A stretch of DNA of 64,000 nucleotides from Nitrosomonas sp. Is79A3 (GCF_000219585.1 NC_015731.1:2604001-2668000), one strand, 5' to 3'. Counted from the first letter of the stretch, positions 18,467 through 29,947 are shown. Notes: generated by a model not told the origin, from the letters alone. Made by a program: numbers and translations.

Positions 18467-20977
18467 TTATAAGCTTTTCAGCATTTTCTTTGCAGCTTTT
18501 TTTTGTTTTGTATCACCGTCGCGCATCACCTCTTCAAGCATTTCTTTGGCACCCTCTTTATCATCCATTTCCAGATAAGCTTTTGCCAGATCGAGTTTGG
18601 TTTCAACTTCCTGCCATTGCTCACCCGTATCATTTAAATCCGCCTTCTCGTCTTTTTCATCCACCGGATTGGAATCTTCTTCAAGATCCAAGTTAATATC
18701 GGCTAATTCGAGCTCAGGCATCTTAGATGATGACTCTGATTCCATCGTATCCGGTGCAATCTCAGGAGATTGGTCGAATTCCAAAGGCTCTTCGGTTAAT
18801 TCATCACTTATCTTGGGAATTTCAATTTCATTGGAAGATTCTTCTTCAGTCAGATCGATATCTGCATTAGCAAGATCAAGATTTACTCCTTCATTATTCT
18901 TTTCTTCTGCATCAACATTGGAATTTACAGAATGCTGCTCCGGTTCATCAAAATTAATCTCCAATGCATAATCGGAAATATTAGCTTCTTTCAAACTTTC
19001 GGAATCATCTGGGAATTGAGTACTTTCTTTCACAGAGCCATCTGTTGAGAAAGATTGATCCAAAGCTAAATTCTTTTTGCCAGCATCAGTTTCATCACTC
19101 AAATCAAAATCAATTTCATTAGTAAATTCTGCTGAACCATTCCTTTGTGAAGAGTCAATGAATTGACTATAATCTTCTTCAAGGTCTTCTTTTAAATCTG
19201 CTTCAACATTCTGTTGTAAATTATCTGGCAATAACTCATCCTCGACCTGGGATTCGGAAATGGATGCTGTGTTTGAGTCATATTTTTCAAAGTGCTCAGC
19301 ATCCTCTTCGTATGATGTAACCTCTTTATCAAATGCGTCATCCTGTTCTTCAGTTTCAGCATAGGCGTTGATGTTCTCATAGGTTAAATCATCCTCGGCT
19401 TCTGATGCAGGCTGAGTCGAATCGACAATCGGCGCAGCAGTCTGAGCAGCCGCCATTGAGGCCATCCGCGATCTCATCGAGGAAGAAAAGTCTTCTTTCG
19501 TTGTATCATCTTCTACCACATCATCTTTTAACTGATCTCGACGCCGCTTAAGAATCAACAAAGCGAGTAACAGCGCTATGGCCAAGGCAGCACCAATATA
19601 TTCGATATGATCGAATAGTTGATCAGTCAAGGATCGATCCGCAGTTTCAGGTGATTGCGGTGGATTGACTGTTGTATTCTGTACAACTGCTTCAGTGGCT
19701 GGTTGAATGACCGGGACTTCTTGTACTTGAGAGGGATTCACGCCCAGGTTTGGATCTTTTTCCGTTAAAGAACCGACCGTCACAGGTGAACGCACTTCTG
19801 GTTGTCTGGTAACAGACTCTGCTTTAATTTGTGCTTGAGCTAAAACGGAATCCTTCAATTCCAATAATTGCTTCATATTTTCAATGCTTTTCTCCAGCAT
19901 CGCCACACGCTGATTGGCTTCCTGCAAAGCAAGATTGCGTGCAATTGCATCTTCTTCCATCATCCGGAGACGGTCTACTAAAGTGGATTCAGCAATCTGA
20001 CCATCTTTGTCAAGCAACTGAGCGCCGCTCGATAGTTTCAAAACTTCTTTAGGAGCCCCGGCTGCCGAGATAGATTTTTTATCAATACTGGTCGTGATTT
20101 GACCTTGATCCGATTGACTGATTGTGTGAGGTGCCGGTGATTCTCTGCTGATCGTCGCTAACTTTCCTTGATAATTACGCCAATCCCCAATCTGTGTTTT
20201 GATTTCGGCCTTCGCAGTTGATGTATCAATGGCTGATATTTCACTTTTTTCGGGTATCTTTAGAACGACACCAGCCCTGAGCAAATTCATGTTGTCAGCA
20301 ATGAAGGCGTCACGATTGGCGCGATAAAGTGCCACAAGCATCTGATTAAGATCGACTCCAGCCGGCAAAACCTGGCGGGCAATTGACGATAAGGTGTCTC
20401 CCCGGTTCACCGGTCCATAAGTTTTCTTCGTTTGACTCGTAGAACCACTCTTCGATTTAGATGAGCTTGCCGCTTGATTATTTTTTCCGCTATCAGGAGA
20501 CTTTTCAGCATCTAGTCTTGTTGCCATTATCATCGGGGCGGGATTGCTATTCGCCGCAGCAAGATTCTGTGTATTCACTTCAACAGGATCGAGTAAGACG
20601 GTATATTCGCGCAAAATGCGCCCTGAAGCCCAATTCAACTCCATCAATATCATTAAAAAGGGATCATTAACAGCTTGCGGCGAAGTCAGCTTGATATAGG
20701 GATTGCCATTAGTCCTCGACTCTATCGAAGCTTTAACAGACGACAGGATAGATTCATAGTTTATACCAGCTTGCGTATATGCCTCCCGCGTTGCGACACT
20801 TGCTTTTAGAGATTGCACTTCATCACTGTTGGTGGCAACGATATCGATTTCAGCATTTAAGGGTTGTCCCAATGCTGAATTGAGTGTCAATTTACCGAGT
20901 CCCGCTGCCTGAATAACAGCGCATGGTAACATCAGAATGATTACAAACAAGCTTACTCTAAAAGATGTTTTATACAC
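18467..20977 (-). CDS. fimV: FimV/HubP-type polar hub protein
   Basis: Large inner-membrane protein (836 residues) that in related bacteria organises the cell pole and supports type IV pilus assembly. It has a signal peptide ending near AAGLGKLTLNSALGQPL, a periplasmic FimV N-domain (about 25-135), a LysM domain (YGPVNRGDTLSSIARQ, about 188-250) and a coiled coil with MLEKSIENMKQLLELKD. One membrane helix lies in YIGAALAIALLLALLILKRR (about 460-480). A very acidic, low-complexity cytoplasmic stretch rich in Asp, Glu and Ser follows, then the conserved C-terminal FimV cap (LDLAKAYLEMDDKEGAKEML). The acidic repeats are typical for the family and vary in length. Confidence 0.93.
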   Translation of the reverse strand: MYKTSFRVSLFVIILMLPCAVIQAAGLGKLTLNSALGQPLNAEIDIVATNSDEVQSLKASVATREAYTQAGINYESILSSVKASIESRTNGNPYIKLTSPQAVNDPFLMILMELNWASGRILREYTVLLDPVEVNTQNLAAANSNPAPMIMATRLDAEKSPDSGKNNQAASSSKSKSGSTSQTKKTYGPVNRGDTLSSIARQVLPAGVDLNQMLVALYRANRDAFIADNMNLLRAGVVLKIPEKSEISAIDTSTAKAEIKTQIGDWRNYQGKLATISRESPAPHTISQSDQGQITTSIDKKSISAAGAPKEVLKLSSGAQLLDKDGQIAESTLVDRLRMMEEDAIARNLALQEANQRVAMLEKSIENMKQLLELKDSVLAQAQIKAESVTRQPEVRSPVTVGSLTEKDPNLGVNPSQVQEVPVIQPATEAVVQNTTVNPPQSPETADRSLTDQLFDHIEYIGAALAIALLLALLILKRRRDQLKDDVVEDDTTKEDFSSSMRSRMASMAAAQTAAPIVDSTQPASEAEDDLTYENINAYAETEEQDDAFDKEVTSYEEDAEHFEKYDSNTASISESQVEDELLPDNLQQNVEADLKEDLEEDYSQFIDSSQRNGSAEFTNEIDFDLSDETDAGKKNLALDQSFSTDGSVKESTQFPDDSESLKEANISDYALEINFDEPEQHSVNSNVDAEEKNNEGVNLDLANADIDLTEEESSNEIEIPKISDELTEEPLEFDQSPEIAPDTMESESSSKMPELELADINLDLEEDSNPVDEKDEKADLNDTGEQWQEVETKLDLAKAYLEMDDKEGAKEMLEEVMRDGDTKQKKAAKKMLKSL

Positions 20978-21109
20978 CGAAGTACCCTCTCTGGTTTTTT
21001 GAAAATAAATATCGAAAGGCTAGCATTGTTGCGTAATCCCGCAAGCTGCGATTATGCCTCGAATTACGGGCTAATTCATTTTAAACAAACCGATCATCAG
21101 CTAAAATCT

Positions 21110-21256
21110 TTAACAGGCCGTTGAAAAACCATCTGCGTTGCCGCTGCGGTGTTAAAAGCAGGCTCAAAATACTCATTTATTAAGCATAAACTGCGCTTTT
21201 TCGCCTGTTTTTGCCTTGCATCGTCTAATTAGAATACGTTTTTAAACAGCCTGTTA
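21110..21256. mobile_element. Short inverted-repeat element (MITE-like), 147 bp
   Basis: Bounded by near-perfect terminal inverted repeats: AACAGGCCGTTGAAAAAC on the left (from 21112) and, read on the other strand, AACAGGCTGTTTAAAAAC on the right (ending 21255); 15 of 18 bases match. The interior has a further imperfect hairpin (GCAGGC near 21168 and GCCTG near 21210) and no coding potential. It sits between asd and fimV. No flanking duplication longer than TA could be read. Non-autonomous mobile element is the best guess. Confidence 0.6.
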
Positions 21257-21278
21257 AGAGAACAAATCAATGAATATA

Positions 21279-22391
21279 TTAATGCTCAATCAGTATACGC
21301 AACATTCTCCGTAGAGGCTCCGCAGCACCCCAGAGCAATTGATCACCTACTGTAAAAACAGACAAATATTCTCCACCCATCGCCAGTTTTCGCAAACGTC
21401 CGACAGGTATCGACAGGGAACCTGTGACTGCTGTGGGTGTTAATTTTGAGGTTGTTGCTGCTCGTTCATTGGGAACAATTTGCACCCAATCATTGGAGCT
21501 CGCGATAATTTCTTCAATTTCATCTAATGGTACATCTTGTTTTAATTTGATCGTCAGAGCCTGACTATGGCATCGCATCGCACCGACACGCACGCAGATA
21601 CCATCAACAGGAATTTGCCGGTTACTTCTGCCGAGGATTTTATTGGTCTCTGCCTGACCTTTCCATTCTTCACGACTCTGTCCATTAGCCACCTCTTTAT
21701 CGATCCAAGGAATCAAACTGCCTGCCAATGGCACACCGAAATTTTCTGTTGGGAATTTATTATTGCGCAAGGTACCTGCAACTTCCCGATCTATATCGAG
21801 AATATTTGAAGCAGGATCATCCAGTAAATCTTTTGCCACCCTATGCGCTTCACCCATTTGTTGGAGTAATTCCCGCATGTTTTTGGCTCCCGCCCCCGAT
21901 GCCGCCTGGTAAGTCATGGCGCTCATCCATTCCACCATACCTTTTTCAAAGAGACCTCCGACCGCCATTAACATCAGACTTACCGTGCAATTACCGCCAA
22001 TATAATTCTTGACTCCATCGTGCAGCGCCTGTTTGATCACTGGCATATTGACCGGATCCAGTATAATAACCGCATCATCTTCCATGCGTAACGTAGACGC
22101 GGCATCTATCCAATAGCCTTGCCATCCGGATTCACGCAATTGTTTGACAACTTGGTTGGTATAATCGCCACCCTGACAGGAAATAATGATATCCATGGCA
22201 CTGAGCTGTTTGATATCAAAGGCATCTTTTAAGGATGGAATTTCCTTGCCAATTTCAGGACCCGCACCACCTTTTTGTGATGTTGTAAAAAAAACAGGAT
22301 CTATCAGCGAAAAATCTTCTTCTTCTCGCATTCTCTGCATTAATACGGAGCCGACCATTCCTCGCCAGCCAACAAAACCAACTTGTTTCAT
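21279..22391 (-). CDS. asd: Aspartate-semialdehyde dehydrogenase
   Basis: Reduces aspartyl phosphate to aspartate semialdehyde for Lys, Met, Thr and peptidoglycan diaminopimelate. N-terminal nucleotide motif [14 protein letters not shown]; catalytic Cys135 in [33 protein letters not shown] is the family substrate loop. 370 residues, typical of the gamma/beta-proteobacterial type. It follows leuB by 158 bp. Confidence 0.97.
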   Translation of the reverse strand: MKQVGFVGWRGMVGSVLMQRMREEEDFSLIDPVFFTTSQKGGAGPEIGKEIPSLKDAFDIKQLSAMDIIISCQGGDYTNQVVKQLRESGWQGYWIDAASTLRMEDDAVIILDPVNMPVIKQALHDGVKNYIGGNCTVSLMLMAVGGLFEKGMVEWMSAMTYQAASGAGAKNMRELLQQMGEAHRVAKDLLDDPASNILDIDREVAGTLRNNKFPTENFGVPLAGSLIPWIDKEVANGQSREEWKGQAETNKILGRSNRQIPVDGICVRVGAMRCHSQALTIKLKQDVPLDEIEEIIASSNDWVQIVPNERAATTSKLTPTAVTGSLSIPVGRLRKLAMGGEYLSVFTVGDQLLWGAAEPLRRMLRILIEH

Positions 22392-22549
22392 TGCTTATCT
22401 CTTATCCTAAAATTGACAATCGGTTAACTATATAAAAAACACCTGCTTAAATATTAGCTTACTTTATAAAGCTATAACAAATGATTTAATGCGCTAATTC
22501 CACCTTAATTCAATCTATCCCTAAATTAAATTCGCGATTTAGAACCCTT

Positions 22550-23614
22550 TCACAGCAATGACAATACGGCATCACCCATTGCTTGCGTACCGACAGATCT
22601 CATACCCGGTTCATCAATATCTTTTGTTCTGAAGCCCTGCGCCAAAACTTTCTTAATCGCATTCTCGATTCGAAGCGCAGCTTCCTCCTGATTAAACGTA
22701 TAGCGCAGCATCATGGCAACTGAAAGTATGGTAGCAAGCGGATTAGCCAGATCCTTCCCGGCAATATCGGGTGCTGAGCCATGAATCGGTTCGTACAAAC
22801 CTTTATTATTTTCATCCAGGGAAGCAGAAGGCAGCATTCCAATCGATCCGGTTAACATTGAGGCTTCGTCAGACAATATATCGCCAAACATGTTCCCGGT
22901 CACAATCACATCAAACTGTTTCGGATTACGGACCAATTGCATGGCGGCATTATCGACCAGCATATGTGAAAGCGTCACTTGCGGGTATTCCTTGGATACT
23001 TCAATAACAACATCGCGCCATAATTGCGTACATTCCAGCACATTCATTTTATCGACGGAGCATAACTTGCCCTGCCGTTTACTGGATGCCCGAAAAGCCA
23101 CATGCGCAATACGCCGGATTTCTGTTTCGCTGTATATCATCGTGTTAAAGCCGACACGTTGCCCGTCACGCATCTCAATACCGCGCGGTTCACCAAAGTA
23201 AATATCTCCGGTAAGTTCACGCACGATCATAATATCGAGTCCGGCAACCACGTCATATTTCAAGCTGGAAGCATTGGCCAGTTCCGGGTAAAGTATCGCT
23301 GGCCGCAAATTGGCAAATAAGTTCAGCTCCTTACGAATAGCAAGCAAGCCGCGTTCGGGCCGCTGGGGGCGCGGTAATAAGTCATATTGAGGGCCACCCA
23401 CAGCGCCGAGCAGAACCGCATCCGCTTGGCTGGCCAAACGATGCGTTGCTTCAGGATATGGTTCTCCGGTCGCGTCAACAGCACAACCGCCGATCAATCC
23501 ATATTCCAATTCAATCGCCAAACCGTCGGATTTTAAAGCATCCAATACACGCACGGCTTGCGCTACGATTTCCGGTCCGATACCGTCGCCCGCTAAAACA
23601 GCAATTTTCATCAT
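22550..23614 (-). CDS. leuB: 3-isopropylmalate dehydrogenase
   Basis: NAD-dependent oxidative decarboxylation of 3-isopropylmalate in leucine synthesis. Start [17 protein letters not shown]; substrate motif [16 protein letters not shown]; metal and NAD motifs [19 protein letters not shown] and [13 protein letters not shown]. 354 residues. It lies 23 bp after leuD. Confidence 0.97.
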   Translation of the reverse strand: MMKIAVLAGDGIGPEIVAQAVRVLDALKSDGLAIELEYGLIGGCAVDATGEPYPEATHRLASQADAVLLGAVGGPQYDLLPRPQRPERGLLAIRKELNLFANLRPAILYPELANASSLKYDVVAGLDIMIVRELTGDIYFGEPRGIEMRDGQRVGFNTMIYSETEIRRIAHVAFRASSKRQGKLCSVDKMNVLECTQLWRDVVIEVSKEYPQVTLSHMLVDNAAMQLVRNPKQFDVIVTGNMFGDILSDEASMLTGSIGMLPSASLDENNKGLYEPIHGSAPDIAGKDLANPLATILSVAMMLRYTFNQEEAALRIENAIKKVLAQGFRTKDIDEPGMRSVGTQAMGDAVLSLL

Positions 23615-23637
23615 ATCCTAACTTTCAGCAATGTCAT

Positions 23638-24276
23638 TCACATAAACAGCCAAGGCTGCTCGTTGCGCCGCTTCTGTTCAAATTGTTTAATTTTTTCTGC
23701 CCGTTGCAACGTCAATCCAATTTCATCCAAGCCATTCAATAGACAGTGTTTGCGAAAAGTATCGATGTCAAAGCTAAATTCCTCATTGTTTGGCGTAGTC
23801 ACTGTTTGTTTCTGTAAATCTACCGTAAATTTGTATCCTTCAGTTGATTTGACTGCTTCAAACAAACGGTCCAGTACTGCCGCGTCAAGAATGATCGGTA
23901 ATAAACCAATCTTGAAACAATTGTTAAAAAATATATCCGCAAAACTGGGGGCGATGATGACACGAAAACCATAATCCTGAAGTGCCCACGGCGCATGCTC
24001 GCGGCTCGATCCGCAACCAAAATTTGCACGCGCCAATAATATCTGCGCACCTATATAACGCGGTTGATTCAACACGAATTCCGGATTCGGTTGACGCTGC
24101 ACCGGATCCATTCCGGGCTCTCCATGATCCAGATAGCGCCATTCATCAAACAGGTTTTGACCAAAGCCCGAGCGTTTGATCGATTTAAGAAATTGTTTTG
24201 GAATGATCGCATCGGTATCGACATTAGCACGATCCAGCGGTGCCACCAAACCAGTAAAAGTATGAAATTTTTCCAT
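23638..24276 (-). CDS. leuD: 3-isopropylmalate dehydratase small subunit
   Basis: Small subunit of isopropylmalate isomerase; supplies substrate-recognition residues to the LeuC Fe-S site. Contains [18 protein letters not shown] and the loop [14 protein letters not shown]. 212 residues. 16 bp after leuC, same strand. Confidence 0.97.
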   Translation of the reverse strand: MEKFHTFTGLVAPLDRANVDTDAIIPKQFLKSIKRSGFGQNLFDEWRYLDHGEPGMDPVQRQPNPEFVLNQPRYIGAQILLARANFGCGSSREHAPWALQDYGFRVIIAPSFADIFFNNCFKIGLLPIILDAAVLDRLFEAVKSTEGYKFTVDLQKQTVTTPNNEEFSFDIDTFRKHCLLNGLDEIGLTLQRAEKIKQFEQKRRNEQPWLFM

Positions 24277-24292
24277 TGATTAGGTTACTCGC

Positions 24293-25705
24293 CTATTCTA
24301 TTTCACGCACATCGACAAAATGACCGGCAATTGCAGCCGCTGCAGCCATTGCCGGGCTAACCAAATGTGTTCGGCCACCGGGTCCTTGCCTGCCCTCAAA
24401 ATTTCGATTTGATGTGGAAGCGCAGCGTTCACCGGCAGTCAGCCGGTCATCATTCATTGCCAGACACATGGAACAACCGGGTTCACGCCATTCAAACCCG
24501 GCTGCGAGAAAAATCCGGTCCAGCCCTTCTTGTTCGGCTTGTTTCTTGACCAAACCTGAGCCAGGCACAACCAGCGCCAGCTTGATGTTTGCTGCAATGC
24601 GTTTTCCTTTAACGATTTGCGCGGCTGCCCGCAAATCTTCAATGCGTGAATTGGTGCAAGAACCAATAAATATTTTATCGAGGGTAATCTGCCGAATCGG
24701 TGTATTAGCAACTAACCCCATATAATTTAACGCTTGTTGCAGATCATGGCGCTTCACTTCATCGGTAACGAGAGAAGGATCCGGCACCGTGCCATCAATC
24801 GTGGTCACCATTTCGGGAGAAGTCCCCCAAGTAACCTGGGGTTTGATTTGTGCAGCATCTAAGGCAACTGTCCGGTCGAAAACCGCATCGGCATCGCTTT
24901 GCAGTGTGCGCCAATAAGCAACTGCCCTATCCCACAACTCACCTTTGGGTGCGAAAGGCCGTCCTTGAATGTAATTAATCGTTGTATCATCAACAGCCAC
25001 CATACCAGCGCGCGCACCGGCTTCAATCGCCATATTACACAGCGTCATACGCCCTTCCATAGATAGCGTCCGGATAGCGCTGCCAGTAAATTCGATCGCA
25101 TAACCCGTGCCGCCAGCAGTACCGATTTCGCCAATGACTGCCAAAGCGATATCTTTAGCGGTAACTCCCAAACTCAATTTGCCTTCAACGGAAATACGCA
25201 TGGCTTTGGCTTTTTTCATCAATAGGCACTGTGTTGCTAATACATGTTCAACCTCTGAAGTGCCAATACCAAATGCTAAGCAACCAAAAGCACCGTGCGT
25301 ACTGGTATGTGAATCGCCACAAACAACCGTCATACCGGGCAATGTGGCGCCTTGTTCAGGGCCAATGACATGCACAATACCTTGGCGCAAATCCTGCATT
25401 TTGAATTCAGTAATCCCCAGTTCATCGCAATTCTGATCCAATGTATCGACTTGCAAACGAGAAATGGGGTCATGTATGCCATGACTGCGATCGGTCGTTG
25501 GAACATTATGATCCGCAACGGCCAGGATAGAATCAAGTCGCCACGGCTTCCGTCCAGCCAGCTTTAAGCTTTCGAATGCTTGCGGACTGGTCACTTCATG
25601 CACTAAATGGCGGTCAATATAGATCAATGCCATACTGTCCGGCTCGGACGATTCAGTATGAACCACATGTTGATTCCACAGCTTGTCGTATAACGTTTGC
25701 ATCAT
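24293..25705 (-). CDS. leuC: 3-isopropylmalate dehydratase large subunit
   Basis: Aconitase-family [4Fe-4S] enzyme interconverting 2- and 3-isopropylmalate. Cluster ligands Cys350 ([14 protein letters not shown]), Cys411 and Cys414 (GCSMCLAMN) are present. 470 residues. It is the first gene of leuCDB here; leuA is not in the window. The 76 bp upstream separate it from the MFS gene and showed no leader-peptide signature. Confidence 0.97.
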   Translation of the reverse strand: MMQTLYDKLWNQHVVHTESSEPDSMALIYIDRHLVHEVTSPQAFESLKLAGRKPWRLDSILAVADHNVPTTDRSHGIHDPISRLQVDTLDQNCDELGITEFKMQDLRQGIVHVIGPEQGATLPGMTVVCGDSHTSTHGAFGCLAFGIGTSEVEHVLATQCLLMKKAKAMRISVEGKLSLGVTAKDIALAVIGEIGTAGGTGYAIEFTGSAIRTLSMEGRMTLCNMAIEAGARAGMVAVDDTTINYIQGRPFAPKGELWDRAVAYWRTLQSDADAVFDRTVALDAAQIKPQVTWGTSPEMVTTIDGTVPDPSLVTDEVKRHDLQQALNYMGLVANTPIRQITLDKIFIGSCTNSRIEDLRAAAQIVKGKRIAANIKLALVVPGSGLVKKQAEQEGLDRIFLAAGFEWREPGCSMCLAMNDDRLTAGERCASTSNRNFEGRQGPGGRTHLVSPAMAAAAAIAGHFVDVREIE

Positions 25706-25781
25706 ACAAATTTAAAATTTTTAATTAGCCTGCAATTATCCCATAAAGTTTACTGATTCAACAAACTATACGCAGCACAAT

Positions 25782-26930
25782 CTATTGATGACTGAATGGT
25801 TTCATTTTCCATGCGATTAATATCATGCCTGTTAACGCCGCGGCAGCACTGATAAAGAAAGTGGTCTCCGCTCCCAGCCAATCCCAGGTATAACCGCTAG
25901 AGATTGCTCCCAAGGCGCCACCCAGTCCATAAGCAATGCTGGTATAAATCGCTTGACCTTTCGCTTGATGACGGCCATGAAAGAATTGATGGATCACCAT
26001 CATGGCCGCAATATGATGCGCGCCATAAGTTGCGGCATGTAAAACTTGTGCAAAAACGATATTTAACGGCCACTCGACGCCCTGCCCTATCAGCAGAAAA
26101 CGCAGAATAGCGCAGGCAAAGCTAAAAATTAATATGTGCTTTAAACTAAAATGCCGCATCAGCCAAGGCATAATAAAAAAAATACCGATTTCACAGATCA
26201 CACCGGTAGCCCATAACCACCCGACAAACCCTTTGTCATAGCCATGCTCAACCAGATAGATCGAGAAAAATGTATAGTAAGCCCCATGCGCAAACAACAT
26301 CAATAAACTGGCGATCAAAAAAGCCATGACTTCCGGGCGCAGGCAGATTTGCCGTACCGTATGCAGTCCCGCGGTATAGTTGATGATTTCCTTCTCAGGA
26401 ATTTGATAAGAAAAAATCAAAATACCAAACTTTAATCCCAGAATAATCCAAAGTAACCAGATAATTTCTACGCTTTGCAAGAAATAACCGATACCAACTA
26501 CTGCCAAAACAAACCCGACGGAGCCCCAGGAACGAATACGCCCGTATTTATCGGTGCGCTCGCCCAGATGCGACAAGGTAATCGCCTCCATAAGCGGCAA
26601 CGAGGCGCTCCAGAAGAAACTCATTGACAACATAACAAAAAATACCCAGGCAAACGATTCGCCCAGGAAAAAACCGCAGAAACTTAATAATCCACTGGCA
26701 GCAGCAATTTGCACAACCCGAACGCGCTTCCCCATATGATCGGCCAACCAGCCCCAGGCGGCAGGCGAGAAAATCCGGGTAAATAATAGCAATGACATTA
26801 ATACACCGATTTGCAACGCACTAAATCCAAGGGATTGTAAATACAAGCTCCAATACGGTGCAAATGCGCCAATCACCGCAAAGTAAAAGAAATAAAAACC
26901 GGAAAGGCGCCAATAAGGAAGTGATCGCAT
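25782..26930 (-). CDS. MFS transporter (MFS_1-like / HcaT-like)
   Basis: Twelve-helix permease of the major facilitator superfamily, 382 residues. The motif between TM2 and TM3 reads AAWGWLADHMGKRVRVVQ, and SFFWSASLPLMEAITLSHLG with YGRIRSWGSVGFVLAVVGIG matches the MFS_1-like group (LacY/HcaT relatives). Substrate unknown. It ends 76 bp before leuC on the same strand and could be co-transcribed, but no functional link is evident. Confidence 0.8.
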   Translation of the reverse strand: MRSLPYWRLSGFYFFYFAVIGAFAPYWSLYLQSLGFSALQIGVLMSLLLFTRIFSPAAWGWLADHMGKRVRVVQIAAASGLLSFCGFFLGESFAWVFFVMLSMSFFWSASLPLMEAITLSHLGERTDKYGRIRSWGSVGFVLAVVGIGYFLQSVEIIWLLWIILGLKFGILIFSYQIPEKEIINYTAGLHTVRQICLRPEVMAFLIASLLMLFAHGAYYTFFSIYLVEHGYDKGFVGWLWATGVICEIGIFFIMPWLMRHFSLKHILIFSFACAILRFLLIGQGVEWPLNIVFAQVLHAATYGAHHIAAMMVIHQFFHGRHQAKGQAIYTSIAYGLGGALGAISSGYTWDWLGAETTFFISAAAALTGMILIAWKMKPFSHQ

Positions 26931-27424
26931 AAAGTGAGCTAATTGACGCAGTGATTAAACTGAAAAATTGTTGATTAAATATTGTTTGTTAGGTGAAATT
27001 ACAAATTGAATACCGAATACTCACTGGGTGTACTGAGGACAACTGCCTAGAAAGATCAATTTTACTAGAATTTCCCCCTTCCATGCAGCCAAAGAGAAGC
27101 AAACGGCAATCAACTTGATACGCCTTCTTCAGATACCTTAATAGAACATCGAAAACCTTTCGCTACTAACCCGAAAGTTTACTTGTTCTACACCCAGACA
27201 GTTGACAATCCACAAGCCCTTCGATAGTCTCCTTGCACGGATTGGATTTTGTATTTTCACGCACTCGCCATGCTCTGATTAAACTGAAGAAAACTTTGGC
27301 AAGATGCAGAATCATCACCTCACGCCCGCGTTTCTCAGTTACTCTAAGTTTTGTGCGATACGTAAATACATTTTTTTCATCTTTATCAACTACAATAATT
27401 CGTTAATCTAAAAAGGAGAAAATA
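26931..27424. other. Intergenic region between divergent MFS and rubrerythrin genes
   Basis: 494 bp without a supported gene. A 49-codon open frame on the minus strand (about 27,315 down to 27,169) has no ribosome binding site and was not recognised. The region must hold both divergent promoters. A strong ribosome binding site (AAGGAG) lies 8 nt before the rubrerythrin start. Confidence 0.4.
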
Positions 27425-27844
27425 ATGGGACTGAAAGGATCTAAAACAGAAGGAAACCTGAAAGCCGCTTTTGCCGGCGAATCTCAAGCTAACCGTCGCT
27501 ATTTATATTTTGCAGCTAAGGCCGACGTAGAAGGACAAAATGATGTCGCTGCTGTATTCCGGTCTACCGCTGAAGGTGAAACCGGTCACGCGCATGGCCA
27601 TCTGGAATATCTGGAAAACTGTGGCGACCCGGCTACCGGCATGCCTTTCGGTGCTTCCCGCGACAATCTGAAAACAGCCATTGCAGGTGAAACGCATGAA
27701 TACACCGACATGTATCCAGGCATGGCAAAAACAGCGCGCGATGAAGGGTTTGACGAAATCGCTGACTGGTTTGAAACGCTGGCCAAAGCTGAACGCTCTC
27801 ATGCCAATCGCTTTCAACGCGCACTCGATAGCTTAGCCGATTAA
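27425..27844 (+). CDS. Rubrerythrin family protein (erythrin domain only)
   Basis: Ferritin-like di-iron protein, probably a peroxide-reducing enzyme of the cytoplasm. 139 residues: two helix pairs with ligands Glu19, Glu52xxHis55, Glu89 and Glu123xxHis126. The C-terminal rubredoxin domain of classical rubrerythrin is absent, so electrons must come from another protein. The next gene encodes an Fe-S protein 114 bp downstream and could fill that role (inference). A terminator-like hairpin lies between them. Confidence 0.92.
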   Translation: MGLKGSKTEGNLKAAFAGESQANRRYLYFAAKADVEGQNDVAAVFRSTAEGETGHAHGHLEYLENCGDPATGMPFGASRDNLKTAIAGETHEYTDMYPGMAKTARDEGFDEIADWFETLAKAERSHANRFQRALDSLAD

Positions 27845-27882
27845 TTCGTTACACGATACGATCGCTTATGGCATCGAGTCAC

Positions 27883-27922
27883 TGGGGTTTATCTAACTAT
27901 TCGTTGGTTAAACCCCATCTTT
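27883..27922 (+). terminator. Hairpin after rubrerythrin gene
   Basis: Perfect 9-bp stem TGGGGTTTA / TAAACCCCA (27883-27891 and 27909-27917) with a 17-nt loop, followed by TCTTTT. Good candidate for an intrinsic terminator or for attenuation before the Fe-S gene. Confidence 0.6.
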
Positions 27923-27958
27923 TAATCGAATAAATTTTCTACTCGCTGAAACCCGTTT

Positions 27959-29947
27959 ATGTCTACTCGTGAAGGCAGTCTCGAAGCACCGAAACGTCAT
28001 CCCATTGACTGGAAAAATCCTGATTTTTATAACGAAGTCAGTCTGAATCAGGAGATGGAGCGCGTTTTCGATATTTGCCAGGGATGCCGCCGCTGCGTCA
28101 ATCTTTGCACCGCTTTTCCACGCTTGTTTGATTTGATTGATGCAAGTGCCACCGGCGAGCTGGATAGCGTCAACAAAAACCAGTTCTGGGAAGTGGTCGA
28201 TCGCTGCTATCTTTGCGATATGTGTTTCATGACCAAATGTCCTTATGTGCCGCCGCATGAGTGGAATATTGATTTTCCACATCTGATGTTACGCGCCAAA
28301 GCAGCCAAATATAAAAGTCAGGGCGCCGGTTTTCGTGACAAATTGCTCTCCAGCACTGATTTGATGGGTAAGCTTGCCACTATTCCCGTGGTAGTTCAAA
28401 CCGTAAATACCATTAACAAAACTCCGGTTACCCGCAAGTTAATGGACAGCATGCTGGGAATTCATGCCGATAGAAAACTGCCTGAATACACGGCCAAAAA
28501 ATTTCGCGAGAACGCCACACCCAACGATACTTTCCCGGTAAAAGATGGCGCACGCACGCCCGGCAAGGTCGCCATTTATGCCACCTGTTATATCAATTAT
28601 AATGAACCGGGCATCGGCCACGATTTACTGAGAATACTGGAACATAATGAAATCCCAGCCTGTCTGGTGGAAAAAGAAGCCTGTTGCGGCATGCCGAAAC
28701 TGGAACTGGGTGATCTGGAAGCAGTGGAAAAGCTCAAAAATGAAAATATTCCCCACTTACTGAAACTGGCCCAAGCGGGCTATGCCATTCTCTCCGCCGT
28801 GCCCTCCTGTACATTGATGTACAAACAGGAATTGCCACTGATGTTTCCGCATGATGAAGCCGTTCAGGCAGTTGCCGCCGCCATGTTTGATCCGTTTGAA
28901 TATTTGGCATTAAGAAACCAAGACAATTTACTCAAAACAGATTTCAAGAAACCGCTGGGAAATGTGGCTTACCATATCCCTTGCCATCAACGCGTGCAAA
29001 ACATTGGCAAAAAGACTCGCGATATTCTGCAACTGATACCCGATACAACAATCAACGTCGTAGAACGCTGCTCAGGCCATGATGGCACTTGGGGTGTAAA
29101 AAGCGAACACTTTGCCGACTCGATGAAAATTGGCCGGCCGGTTTTTAAACAAATGGCTGCATCAGATCCGGATTACATCAGTTCAGATTGCGCCATCGCC
29201 GCACGGCATATCGAACAAGGCATAGGCGAAAGCAAAGCGCAAAAATTACACCCGCTCACTTTATTGCATATGGCTTATGGCATTGATACCGGTCTTCAGC
29301 CGACGGCCGAATCCAAGGCACCAGTCACCCATTCCATTCAACCCGGTGAAAAACACATGACGCCAATAACCCGTGACAACCTGCTGACATTGGAAGCTTA
29401 CGCCAAAATACGTAAAGATTTCCGGACGCAAGTAATGGCACATAAGAAAACACGAAAAATCGCCCTGGGAGAAAATATTACGCTGATTTTTGAAGATGAA
29501 TTGACCGTTCGTTATCAAATTCAGGAAATGTTGCACGTAGAACGTATTTTTCAGGAAGAAGAGATCGTGCATGAGCTTGAAACTTATACGCCATTGATTC
29601 CGGATGGACATAACTGGAAAGCCACCATGATGATTGAATACCCTGACCCAACGGTGCGTGCAGCCAAATTGGCTGCCATGGTAGGCATTGAGGATAAAGT
29701 GTGGGTCAAAATTGCCGGGCTTACGCCCGTGTACGCGATTGCCGATGAAGATCTGGAACGCGAAACCAGCGAAAAAACCTCATCGGTTCATTTTCTGCGT
29801 TTTGAACTTACCCCTGAAATGATCCAATCGCTCCAGCAAGGCGCGCCATTAAGCATGGGCGTTGATCATCCAGCCTATCAGGCAACAATAGATGCAGTTG
29901 ATCCCAGCATTCGCGCATCGCTACTCAATGATTTATCCGTTGCATGA
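27959..29947 (+). CDS. Fe-S/CCG-domain oxidoreductase fused to DUF3501
   Basis: 662 residues. The N-terminal part resembles GlpC/heterodisulfide-reductase subunits. It has two [4Fe-4S] motifs, Cys40-43-46-50 and Cys83-86-89-94, then two CCG-type modules (ACLVEKEACCGMPKLELGD and NVAYHIPCHQRVQN with VVERCSGHDGTWG). From Met467 (HMTPITRDNLLTLEAY) a DUF3501 domain follows to the end. In other proteobacteria I know these as two adjacent genes, so this looks like a fusion; a weak GGTGA before Met467 might still allow internal initiation. It lies behind rubrerythrin and overlaps the next gene by 4 bp. Likely an electron-transfer partner of rubrerythrin (inference). Confidence 0.85.
   Translation: MSTREGSLEAPKRHPIDWKNPDFYNEVSLNQEMERVFDICQGCRRCVNLCTAFPRLFDLIDASATGELDSVNKNQFWEVVDRCYLCDMCFMTKCPYVPPHEWNIDFPHLMLRAKAAKYKSQGAGFRDKLLSSTDLMGKLATIPVVVQTVNTINKTPVTRKLMDSMLGIHADRKLPEYTAKKFRENATPNDTFPVKDGARTPGKVAIYATCYINYNEPGIGHDLLRILEHNEIPACLVEKEACCGMPKLELGDLEAVEKLKNENIPHLLKLAQAGYAILSAVPSCTLMYKQELPLMFPHDEAVQAVAAAMFDPFEYLALRNQDNLLKTDFKKPLGNVAYHIPCHQRVQNIGKKTRDILQLIPDTTINVVERCSGHDGTWGVKSEHFADSMKIGRPVFKQMAASDPDYISSDCAIAARHIEQGIGESKAQKLHPLTLLHMAYGIDTGLQPTAESKAPVTHSIQPGEKHMTPITRDNLLTLEAYAKIRKDFRTQVMAHKKTRKIALGENITLIFEDELTVRYQIQEMLHVERIFQEEEIVHELETYTPLIPDGHNWKATMMIEYPDPTVRAAKLAAMVGIEDKVWVKIAGLTPVYAIADEDLERETSEKTSSVHFLRFELTPEMIQSLQQGAPLSMGVDHPAYQATIDAVDPSIRASLLNDLSVA

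Noticed and set aside
27169..27315. 49-codon minus-strand ORF between MFS and rubrerythrin genes
   Set aside because: No ribosome binding site and no recognisable similarity.
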